IMG/VR virus record: IMGVR_UViG_3300028025_001976
Coordinates: 1-35,406 of that record
Strand: one strand, 5' to 3'
From: a virus
DNA length: 35,406 nucleotides
This document shows positions 29,481 to 35,406 of this stretch, one piece after another. Position numbers and translations under genes: made by a program. How positions within the stretch are numbered: the stretch's first letter is position 1; every line of letters begins with the position of its first letter. The notes below the pieces were generated by a model. The model saw nothing but the letters and a program-made list of their open reading frames with translations. It was not told the DNA's origin and ran no database searches.

Positions 29481-32315
29481 TTATTCACGTGAATATTCAC
29501 GCACTATTTGTGGCTCAAAAGATATACCAACTCCGGTGTTTTGATTAAAGTAACCGTGGTACCCAGCTTCACGCATCATGCGTTCAATATCATTAGCTTT
29601 ACCGGCACTATCCAATATGCCGTTTTTATCACGATTAAAGTTATCTGCCATACGAATAATCCCGGCTGGATCAGCTTCAGTATCGTAAAAATGGTTTAAA
29701 TCTGCTTCGTATTGATTGCGGCCAAGCCCAGGTTCACGCATCCCAGGTTCATTGTAAAAATAGGTGCGTTCTTTTATTGATCCTGGAAGGGCCAATCTTT
29801 TAGCTTCTGCGCCCCGTATTCCATAACCATATTTGGCCGGATCAGTTGATTCCAAATCTGATAAATTGGAATAATGGTAGCCCTTGTGGCTTACCCCGTG
29901 TTCCGGAAATAAATTGCCTTTAATGTAATCAGGCATTTCGCCCTTGTAGCCAGCTTCCAGCATATCCGGTGGTAACGCTACGCCTTGTTGTTTAGCGTAC
30001 TGCCATTGGCCGCCTAAGTCACGCAAAATGGCATCGTATTGGTCAGGCGATTCGCCACGATGTACGGCTTGGTCCCTGGCTATCCTAGTTGACATCATTT
30101 TTTGTTCAAGATCAGCATTAATGCCGGAATAGTTAACAAAACTGTTTTGGCCCCTGGTTTCAGCGGCGGCCGCTACCCTGGCCAATGGGCTTAATGTTTG
30201 GGCATGGGCACCGTAAGCAGTTTCTTCACCTTTACGGCCAAACGTTGCCCCGGTTGTGCCGTGGCCAAAAAAATCATGGACCGCCCGGAATTTCTCATTA
30301 CTATTAAGGCCATAAAATTCATCCATTTCGTTTAGCAATGGGTGTACGTCACCGCCACGGTAGGTATATAAATGGTTGTTTACCAGGGCATCCCGTAGCA
30401 TTTCCCTGGAATCAAGGTAATTAGCATCGCCTTGGTGATACGACAATTTCATACCGCCTTTAACCATGTCATCAAATTGCTGGTCAATTTCTTTTCTTAA
30501 CTGGGCATATGATTTTTCTACCAAATCATCGTAATCTTTAATCCCATACTGCTTCATCATGTCAGGGTATTTAGCCATGTAATCATCATAAATGGCGTTT
30601 TTTAGCTGGGGTGAAACGCTATCTTTAGTCAACAAATCATAGGTTCTAGCTATGGAATGTTGTTTGCTTAGGGATGATTCAGGCATATCCTTAATGGCCC
30701 GTAGGTCAAAATCAGGATTATGCTTTTGCGCTAATGCTAAAGCTTTGTTGAACTCCGGGTTGCCTAAGTTGGCTTGGATGAATTCGGCCTGTTTCGCAAT
30801 GTCATCCGGATTGCTTCCTCGTGTGATTCTGCCGGCGTTCTCAATAAGGCCGCCTGGTAATCTTGTTTGTTCATTTCCGGCAATCCCAAACTTTTCAAGG
30901 TTTGATTGTGGTTCTCCCACCCTTCTAAAATTTCCTTCATCTTTAAACCCCTTTATGTCTAAGCTTTGTGATGGCTGGTTAATAGTTCCAGGTGTTTTTG
31001 TAGTAATAATTGCTTCATCAGGGTTTATGTCTAACCCGTATTGATTTGGCGCATTTTGGTATGGAAAGTTTTGACGCAATTCTTCAGGGCTTAAATTCAT
31101 CCTGTTTTGAACCATACGTGCTTCTGCTTCACCGCCATGCTTTAAATATGTTTCATAACCCAGTTTTTGTGGGTCCATTTCTATATATTTTTTTGATAAT
31201 TGATCACGCTGGGCCATTAAATTATCGTAAGTGCCTTTATCCCCAGCTTTTAATGCAACACTAGCTTCTTTATTTAAAGCTTCAATGTTTGTCATTATTC
31301 CTTGTTTTTGATTGGCAAAATATTGCATTAATTGCGCTGAATTGGCACCACGGTTAAATTCTTCTATACCTTGTATGCCGTGCGTTAACTCATGCAACAT
31401 AGTAGAACGGGCTTCATCAGGCGATAAATAAGCGGCTAACGTTATTTCATTTTCTTTTTGGTTATAACTGCCCTTAACGCCGCCATGACCGCTACCAACT
31501 TTAACTTTAATTTCACCTAATTCCGGATAAGCTTTGAGCAATTCAGGGTGTTCTAATACGTCTTTTACTTTTACTGGCGTTGTTTCTAAAACGTTGTATT
31601 CATCAAGCTTTTGGCTTCTAAAATCTTTATAAGCTTGAAATTCTTTTTCCGTCATTTTGTGAATTTCGGGTGGGCTACGGCCATACTTAGCTTCTTCAGC
31701 TTTGTTTAAATAAACTGACCAAGGCCCAATATCTTTAGCGGCCATATATTGTTCGCTAAACATATCGCCTTTTTGTTTCATTTTGGCAAATTGATCACTA
31801 AGTTCTGTACGCCATTGGTTATCAAGGCCCCGTACCATGCCAGTAGCTTCTAATATTTCTTCCGGCTTGGACCCTTTGGCTTCCATTTTTCCAGCCTGGA
31901 ACGCCATTTCAGGTTTCCATAGCTTTGATTCCGGCCCCATAATGCTTGCGCCAACTGGTACGTTTTTAGTAACTTTAGCGGCCCCGGCTAATGGCAATCC
32001 AACGTTCATAACTACATCAAAAGTAGGTTCAAAACGCCCCGTTTTCCATACATCCAGGCGATTGCCGCCGGTCCTTACTACTTCATTAGAATTTCTAAAT
32101 GGATAATCGCCTTGGCCCCAACGTTCTACTTCTTCCGGTGCTTTACCTAAAAGAAACTCACCCAGGGTTGTTCCCCCAATTAATGGAACGTAATCTTTAA
32201 CGTAATATTGATCAGCATATTTTTTGGCAATTTTTAGCATTTCCCCAATTCTTGCTACATTGGGGTTAACGGTTGGTATAGGGCCAACGGTGCCTAGTTC
32301 GTATTCTTCTGCCAT
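29481..32315 (-). CDS. Large polyvalent protein with zincin-like and ART-like modules
   Basis: A 944-residue multidomain protein. Residues about 265-330 contain STMLHELTHGIQGIEEF, an HExTH zincin motif in a context like polyvalent-protein domain LPD23. Residues about 665-725 contain FRAVHDFFGHGTTGATFGRK and LSPLARVAAAAETRGQNSFV, another conserved polyvalent block. From about 805 (HKGYHYSNLSDLESTDPAKY) to the end, the layout is like the ADP-ribosyltransferase-type module of polyvalent proteins. Such proteins are thought to be injected with phage or plasmid DNA to counter host defences. Helical linkers separate the modules. Enzymatic activities are inferred, not shown. Confidence 0.75.
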   Translation of the reverse strand: MAEEYELGTVGPIPTVNPNVARIGEMLKIAKKYADQYYVKDYVPLIGGTTLGEFLLGKAPEEVERWGQGDYPFRNSNEVVRTGGNRLDVWKTGRFEPTFDVVMNVGLPLAGAAKVTKNVPVGASIMGPESKLWKPEMAFQAGKMEAKGSKPEEILEATGMVRGLDNQWRTELSDQFAKMKQKGDMFSEQYMAAKDIGPWSVYLNKAEEAKYGRSPPEIHKMTEKEFQAYKDFRSQKLDEYNVLETTPVKVKDVLEHPELLKAYPELGEIKVKVGSGHGGVKGSYNQKENEITLAAYLSPDEARSTMLHELTHGIQGIEEFNRGANSAQLMQYFANQKQGIMTNIEALNKEASVALKAGDKGTYDNLMAQRDQLSKKYIEMDPQKLGYETYLKHGGEAEARMVQNRMNLSPEELRQNFPYQNAPNQYGLDINPDEAIITTKTPGTINQPSQSLDIKGFKDEGNFRRVGEPQSNLEKFGIAGNEQTRLPGGLIENAGRITRGSNPDDIAKQAEFIQANLGNPEFNKALALAQKHNPDFDLRAIKDMPESSLSKQHSIARTYDLLTKDSVSPQLKNAIYDDYMAKYPDMMKQYGIKDYDDLVEKSYAQLRKEIDQQFDDMVKGGMKLSYHQGDANYLDSREMLRDALVNNHLYTYRGGDVHPLLNEMDEFYGLNSNEKFRAVHDFFGHGTTGATFGRKGEETAYGAHAQTLSPLARVAAAAETRGQNSFVNYSGINADLEQKMMSTRIARDQAVHRGESPDQYDAILRDLGGQWQYAKQQGVALPPDMLEAGYKGEMPDYIKGNLFPEHGVSHKGYHYSNLSDLESTDPAKYGYGIRGAEAKRLALPGSIKERTYFYNEPGMREPGLGRNQYEADLNHFYDTEADPAGIIRMADNFNRDKNGILDSAGKANDIERMMREAGYHGYFNQNTGVGISFEPQIVREYSRE

Positions 32316-32323
32316 AGCTAATT

Positions 32324-32671
32324 TTAAATTACTTCTATCATTACATCAATGCCGCCACCCTTACGTTGTTCGCCACGTTGAATCATTAGTACGTCAATAT
32401 TGCCATCGCATGAAAATACGTTTGCTTCTTCTAAACCGTCTAAAACTGCTTTCAAACGATTATCCAAATCCGTGACTACCTTGGACCTGGGATAAAACCA
32501 CATAGTCACTTCTAGCCGTTTATCGCCAAATTTGGGTATTTTTTGTTCATGCACACAAGCCCATACTGCTTTTTTATATTCCCGGCCAGCTTGGCTTAAA
32601 ACAGTATTGCCCCTAAAGTTACGCCAATAAGTATTAACGCTGGGTGGGTAGGGCAGTTTAATTATTGTCAT
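32324..32671 (-). CDS. rusA: RusA-type Holliday junction resolvase
   Basis: A 115-residue RusA homologue (E. coli 120). LPYPPSVNTYW at the start and VTDLDNRLKAVLDGLEEANV-FSCDG give the three catalytic aspartates Asp68, Asp70 and Asp89, in the same register as D70/D72/D91 of E. coli RusA. It resolves recombination or replication branches before packaging. The gene overlaps the HNH gene by 14 bp, forming a DNA-processing cluster. Confidence 0.92.
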   Translation of the reverse strand: MTIIKLPYPPSVNTYWRNFRGNTVLSQAGREYKKAVWACVHEQKIPKFGDKRLEVTMWFYPRSKVVTDLDNRLKAVLDGLEEANVFSCDGNIDVLMIQRGEQRKGGGIDVMIEVI

Positions 32672-32945
32672 TTAACAATTCTTGGGTTTTTTCGTACAAA
32701 TCTTCTTCGCTGAAGCCCCAGTATTTTTGAAAGCCCCGGTGGCCAAGGGAATGAACGCTGGTATTTCCAAGGCGATGGTGCCACATACACAAGGGTATCG
32801 TATTAGCACTTTTTCTTGGTTGGCCATGTCTGCGAATATGATGGATTTCCACGGGTGTATCGGTATCAAGGATTCCGTTTTGTTGGCACAATATGCACCC
32901 CAATCTAGCCAGCTTCGCATAATAATCTTTTTCCGTTTTAGTCAT
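32658..32945 (-). CDS. Ref/DUF968-like HNH nuclease
   Basis: A 95-residue HNH-type nuclease. Cys17/Cys20 (GCILCQQ) and Cys53/His57 (PLCMWHHR) bind structural zinc; EIHHIRRHG (His35, His36) and WHHRLGN supply the catalytic beta-beta-alpha core. The ending HSLGHRGFQKYWGFSEEDLY matches the Ref or YbcO/DUF968 family, RecA-dependent nucleases in phages. It sits between a resolvase and a putative PD-(D/E)XK protein. Confidence 0.85.
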   Translation of the reverse strand: MTKTEKDYYAKLARLGCILCQQNGILDTDTPVEIHHIRRHGQPRKSANTIPLCMWHHRLGNTSVHSLGHRGFQKYWGFSEEDLYEKTQELLNDNN

Positions 32946-33429
32946 CTAACCAATTGTCATCGTTTTTAATGCGTTCATTATTGTTCCATATTAAATCTGA
33001 TTGCGGAACAAAATAAGCCCATCTGCCTGTATTTTGGGGGTCGGCCCAATATTTTTGTTGTTTAGCATCTTTGCCGTACATATACCCATGTATTGCATAT
33101 TTACCCAATAATCCCGTCACCAGGTAAAAGCGGCGGTTATTATCATCAGTAGGATGAACGATAAGTTGCCCATTAGCATAATGGGTTTGCCTTACGTCAT
33201 GGGGGCCTACGTCAGTTGCGCCAGGGGTTCCTTTTGACCAAAATATGCCAAGGTGTTTTGCCAGGGCACATTCGCCCATTGCCCCTTCAATACTCATTTG
33301 CCAGGCGTTGGTATCTTTAGCCCCGTACCTATGCTTTGATCCGTTTTGAATACATTGGACCGTGCGCTGGGTGCCTACCAAGGCGGCCATTTGTATTTCG
33401 GCCGGGGTTAACTCAATCAGAATAGGCAC
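32938..33429 (-). CDS. Phage protein, possible PD-(D/E)XK-fold
   Basis: A 163-residue product if translation starts at GTG 33429, which has AAAGGA seven bases upstream; a TTG at 33447 is less attractive. Core motifs: ELTPAEIQMAALVGTQR, SIEGAMGECALAKHLGIFWS, GATDVGPHDVRQTHYANGQL and FYLVTGLLGKYAIHGYMYGK. Glu in GAMGE, Asp in TDVG and the DVRQT strand are reminiscent of a PD-(D/E)XK active site (with Arg for Lys), in a family seen in many phages without a name. Gene overlaps both neighbours. Nuclease activity is a hypothesis. Confidence 0.68.
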   Translation of the reverse strand: MPILIELTPAEIQMAALVGTQRTVQCIQNGSKHRYGAKDTNAWQMSIEGAMGECALAKHLGIFWSKGTPGATDVGPHDVRQTHYANGQLIVHPTDDNNRRFYLVTGLLGKYAIHGYMYGKDAKQQKYWADPQNTGRWAYFVPQSDLIWNNNERIKNDDNWLDD

Positions 33430-33586
33430 TAGCCATTCCTTTAGCAATATCTTCTAATTGCTGGGATAGATCGGTAATATCTATTGCTATTTCGTATGCT
33501 TTTTTATATTCGCCCTGAATTGTGGCGGCATGAAAATCTTTCATTAATTTGTGCAATGCAAGATAAGGTGTTGAATAGTCAATCAT
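33413..33586 (-). CDS. Small helical phage protein
   Basis: A 57-residue product MIDYSTPYLALHKLMKDFHA, then ATIQGEYKKAYEIAIDITDL: two helices, acidic. The ATG overlaps the stop of the upstream leucine-zipper-like gene, and the 3' end overlaps the next gene by 17 bp. It lies within the chain of coupled small genes upstream of the nucleases. Function unknown. Confidence 0.7.
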   Translation of the reverse strand: MIDYSTPYLALHKLMKDFHAATIQGEYKKAYEIAIDITDLSQQLEDIAKGMASAYSD

Positions 33587-33729
33587 TTAGTTGTTCCCCC
33601 GTAAACCTGGCTTTCCAAGTGTTTAATTTGATTACGTAATTGTTCGTTTTCTGCTTTTAATCGGTTAACTTCAAGTAAATGCAAAAGAAACGGTGCCCAT
33701 TCTTCAAAATCTTCATCTAACTGGCTCAT
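33583..33729 (-). CDS. Small coiled-coil protein
   Basis: A 48-residue product: MSQLDEDFEEWAPFLLHLLE followed by a heptad-like segment VNRLKAENEQLRNQIKHLES, a likely parallel coiled coil (leucine-zipper-like). Both ends overlap neighbours by an ATGA. The acidic start and coiled coil suggest a dimeric adaptor. Not assigned to a family. Confidence 0.68.
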   Translation of the reverse strand: MSQLDEDFEEWAPFLLHLLEVNRLKAENEQLRNQIKHLESQVYGGTTK

Positions 33730-33908
33730 TTCTCTTGTGCCTTTCTTAGTATTGCTCTAGCAAATTCAATTAGCTTATCTTTTGGTACATTCCATAAATT
33801 TAAAGGGTCTGCAACAGTAATAATTGCTTCATCTGATAATTCTTTAAACTTTGTTTCCAATACCCAAGTTACTGTTGGCTGACCATCTGTTGTGCTGGTT
33901 GTGTTCAT
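33726..33908 (-). CDS. Small protein with shared FARAILRKAQEK end (paralogue A)
   Basis: A 60-residue product ending LIEFARAILRKAQEK and containing ELSDEAI. The C-terminal 13 residues equal those of 34096-34335, and the DNA at the two gene ends (33726-33765 and 34096-34135) is identical for 40 bases. The LSDEAI/LTDEEI plus FARAILRKAQ layout recalls DUF551/Eaa-type phage accessory proteins. The stop overlaps the next ATG. Confidence 0.65.
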   Translation of the reverse strand: MNTTSTTDGQPTVTWVLETKFKELSDEAIITVADPLNLWNVPKDKLIEFARAILRKAQEK

Positions 33909-34099
33909 TTCTCTTGTGCCTTTTCTATTTCATGCACTTTGCTCATAGCTTGTGTTGCTAAGTTGTGCATATCTTTGTACTTGCGCTTCCATTCCTCGAT
34001 TTCGGCTTGTTGCTTGCGTAGCATGGCTACTGCTTTTTTAACATGGTGGTATCTAAAGCCGTGTGTGTCCATTGCATCAGCCAATTCATTTGCGTTCAT
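33905..34099 (-). CDS. Small helical protein with shared KAQEK end
   Basis: A 64-residue product: MNANELADAMDTHGFRYHHV, then a charged helix (AEIEEWKRKYKDMHNLATQA) likely to form a coiled coil. Only the last residues (KAQEK) and the 19-base junction 33905-33923 are shared with the flanking paralogues, so the common end was probably acquired by recombination at the junction. Function unknown. Confidence 0.62.
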   Translation of the reverse strand: MNANELADAMDTHGFRYHHVKKAVAMLRKQQAEIEEWKRKYKDMHNLATQAMSKVHEIEKAQEK

Positions 34100-34335
34100 T
34101 TCTCTTGTGCCTTTCTTAGTATTGCTCTAGCAAATCTAACCATGTCATCATCAAATTCTCGGTACTCAAATACGCTTGAATCCTTAGTCAGTTCTAATAT
34201 TTCCTCATCTGTTAGTTCTGCTTGTTTTTTAGTTACTTTAATTGCGGAGTTTAAGCCTTTGACAATATCCTCTTTATTTGCAAAAGCACCTAATTCAATT
34301 AACTCTACAAACGATTCAATCAGTTTTAAATTCAT
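34096..34335 (-). CDS. Small protein with LTDEEI/FARAILRKAQEK module (paralogue B)
   Basis: A 79-residue product with a unique N-terminal helical part (MNLKLIESFVELIELGAFAN) and a C-terminal AELTDEEILELTKDSS ... MVRFARAILRKAQEK module. The module is shared with 34341-34688 and 33726-33908; 24 bases encoding the AELTDEEI part are identical at 34199-34222 and 34429-34452. This looks like reshuffled gene ends. No activity is known. Confidence 0.65.
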   Translation of the reverse strand: MNLKLIESFVELIELGAFANKEDIVKGLNSAIKVTKKQAELTDEEILELTKDSSVFEYREFDDDMVRFARAILRKAQEK

Positions 34336-34340
34336 TTCTC

Positions 34341-34688
34341 TTACGCCTTTCTTAGTATTGCCCTGCCAGCTTCAATCAAGCAATGGTCATCACTTGAATA
34401 AACATCAAACTGCACCATTGTGCTAATTATTTCCTCATCTGTTAGTTCTGCTGGCTTTGCGTTTCGATACGCTTGTGAATGAATACCTTTACCATGAGCA
34501 ATAAATTGATAGCATGGGCTACATACATCGCCATTAAAACTGCCTTCATGCTTATGGTTTTCGCAATCCTTCACAACGCACTTTTGTTCTTTTACTGGAT
34601 GGGTATAGAGTGGAATATCAGCAAGACTAGATTTATCTTTGCTTGCATAGTGTTTTCCATCCCAATACGCTACTGGTTCATTGTTCAT
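34341..34688 (-). CDS. Cys/His-containing protein with shared C-terminal module (paralogue C)
   Basis: A 115-residue product. Residues about 5-30 (VAYWDGKHYASKDKSSLADI-PLYTHP) are like phage Eaa-type proteins. Residues about 35-75 contain CVVKDCENHKHEGSFNGDVC-SPCYQF, four Cys and two His that may bind zinc. The end is AELTDEEI ... AGRAILRKA, then TAA, where the paralogues have CAA: a C-to-T change removed the last QEK. The former stop still overlaps the next start region. Function unknown. Confidence 0.65.
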   Translation of the reverse strand: MNNEPVAYWDGKHYASKDKSSLADIPLYTHPVKEQKCVVKDCENHKHEGSFNGDVCSPCYQFIAHGKGIHSQAYRNAKPAELTDEEIISTMVQFDVYSSDDHCLIEAGRAILRKA

Positions 34689-35026
34689 TTGGTTAATCTT
34701 TCAAGGTTACGGTTACTGGCTTCCTGGGTACGCCAAGCTTCAAACCGTAGCTTTGCCGCTTCCAGGCGGTACTTCCACATTTCAGTTTTAAACGTAGCCG
34801 CACCAATGGCTTTGCATAAGTCCTGGTATTCCTGGCTGGCGTAAGCTTCACGTTCCTGGGCACCCAAACTTTGTTCGGATGACTGTTTCATTTTGATACT
34901 ACGCAATGAATGGCGATAAGCTTCCAACTCTGCCAGTTCGCCCTTGGCTTTAGCATATTCCGGGGCAAATTCGTATAGGTAATCTACACAATCATTGGGA
35001 TCAACAACACGGGAATCGGGTTTCAT
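34685..35026 (-). CDS. Helical phage protein
   Basis: A 113-residue, charged, nearly all-helical product: DYLYEFAPEYAKAKGELAEL, MKQSSEQSLGAQEREAYASQ, WKYRLEAAKLRFEAWRTQEA, then SNRNLERLTK. The S-EQSLGAQEREAYAS-YQDL and E-WRTQEASNR patterns are common in phages under no functional name. ATGA overlaps on both sides tie it into the small-gene operon. Confidence 0.75.
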   Translation of the reverse strand: MKPDSRVVDPNDCVDYLYEFAPEYAKAKGELAELEAYRHSLRSIKMKQSSEQSLGAQEREAYASQEYQDLCKAIGAATFKTEMWKYRLEAAKLRFEAWRTQEASNRNLERLTK

Positions 35027-35166
35027 AGGGCCTGGAAGTAAAGGCCAACTGAACCAATGGCATAACCTAAAAACGATATACCCAAGCCCATTTGACCGTT
35101 AATAAAAGAATTTATTGAAATACAAAAATAAATTACGCCAACAGTTGCTATCAATAGCGGTGACAT
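35023..35166 (-). CDS. Two-helix membrane micro-protein
   Basis: A 47-residue product (48 if the preceding ATG at 35169 is used): MSPLLIATVGVIYFCISINS, then FINGQMGLGISFLGYAIGSV: two hydrophobic segments with a short polar turn. It is probably an inner-membrane hairpin, a recurrent type of small phage protein. Start and stop overlap neighbours. Function unknown. Confidence 0.68.
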   Translation of the reverse strand: MSPLLIATVGVIYFCISINSFINGQMGLGISFLGYAIGSVGLYFQAL

Positions 35167-35261
35167 CATTTTTCAAACCATATTTTAAGTATTACAAAAA
35201 GGGCAAAACCCCAAACAATTACACCGCTGAAAAAGAAAAATATAAAAATTAATTCACTCAT
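35166..35261 (-). CDS. Single-TM micro-protein (31 aa)
   Basis: A 31-residue product: MSELIFIFFFFSGVIVWGFA, then LFVILKIWFEK, nearly all membrane helix. Its ATG overlaps the stop of the junction-crossing gene and its stop abuts the next start, as with the other genes in this chain. The overlaps and hydrophobic design make a real gene likely. Function unknown. Confidence 0.6.
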   Translation of the reverse strand: MSELIFIFFFFSGVIVWGFALFVILKIWFEK

Positions 35262-35406
35262 CGCCAATCCCCCGGTTCACCACGGTTGCCTTTTTTCCAT
35301 TGATCGTAAAAATCCCCCGCAATTTGCTGGCGGCGTTTATCAAAACTAGGATTAGCAAAAAAACGCCTAAAACCGGTAAGCCCAAGCTGGGCACGGTAAA
35401 TAAGCA
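35258..35406 (-). CDS. Small basic phage protein crossing the circle junction (C-terminal part)
   Basis: The continuation of the gene at 1-213 when the map is circularised. It ends NRGEPGDWR with TGA at 35258-35260, overlapping the ATG of the next micro-protein. Only the copy of the overlap plus 21 further bases is seen here. Confidence 0.7.
   Translation of the reverse strand, partial: LIYRAQLGLTGFRRFFANPSFDKRRQQIAGDFYDQWKKGNRGEPGDWR
35279..35406. repeat. Terminal direct repeat (circle closure), right copy
   Basis: Right-hand copy of the sequence at 1-128, with the single synonymous C/T difference at 35405. Joining the copies restores one uninterrupted 77-codon minus-strand gene (213 to 1, then 35278 to 35258), which supports a circular map. 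Confidence 0.9.

Noticed and set aside
32938-33447. Longer start (TTG at 33447) for the 163-aa protein
   Set aside because: GTG at 33429 has a well-placed AAAGGA site and reduces the overlap with the upstream gene.

Overview
The window is a complete or near-complete genome of a short-tailed (podovirus-type) bacteriophage with P22-like virion genes. The first and last 128 bases are the same sequence with one mismatch, so the map closes into a circle of about 35,278 bp. That is what headful packaging and circular permutation produce in an assembly. The host cannot be named from the sequence. A GH19 endolysin, a three-TM holin and the P22-type injection proteins point to a Gram-negative host. 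No integrase, DNA or RNA polymerase, tRNA or CRISPR array was seen.

Layout. About 90% of the genome is one minus-strand block. It runs from a promoter near 1175 leftwards through 1, across the circle junction to 35,406, and on down to 5,186. The plus strand carries only a short early block (1950-5193). The two blocks diverge from a control region at 1119-1950 and converge tail-to-tail at about 5,190. Plus-strand genes: a small protein, a replication/SSB-like protein with an acidic DDDIPF tail, a Cys4 protein, a PD-(D/E)XK nuclease, a secreted Cys-rich peptide, a TM/lipobox protein and small unknowns. The minus block begins with an LPD29-like protein, a replication-associated protein and a long chain of tiny ATGA-coupled genes. 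It continues with nucleases (PD-(D/E)XK-like candidate, Ref-like HNH, RusA resolvase), a 944-residue polyvalent protein, a GroES-like co-chaperonin, terminase small and large subunits, portal, scaffold and coat. Then come small virion proteins, a very large Gly-rich fibre, gp4- and gp10-like tail proteins, three ejection proteins (one with an M15 peptidase domain), a collar-domain tail protein and a lysis cassette.

Control. The most striking signal is a leader cassette used three times (minus at 1189-1118, plus at 1880-1950, plus at 4272-4343). Each has a -35 box, a 17-bp spacer occupied by a palindrome ACTAAAG-N4-CTTTAGT (degenerate in the second), a -10 box, then a 16-nt hairpin at the predicted 5' end of the mRNA, then a Shine-Dalgarno and ATG. 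The hairpin sequence differs between copies but the pairing is kept by compensatory changes. A Cro/YdaS-like HTH protein (1622-1852) sits in the middle and is the obvious candidate for binding the palindromes. Just downstream of it, three nested or adjacent hairpins followed by a U-tract look like an undescribed structured RNA or elaborate terminator.

All functional names come from reading motifs by eye. No database search was run.
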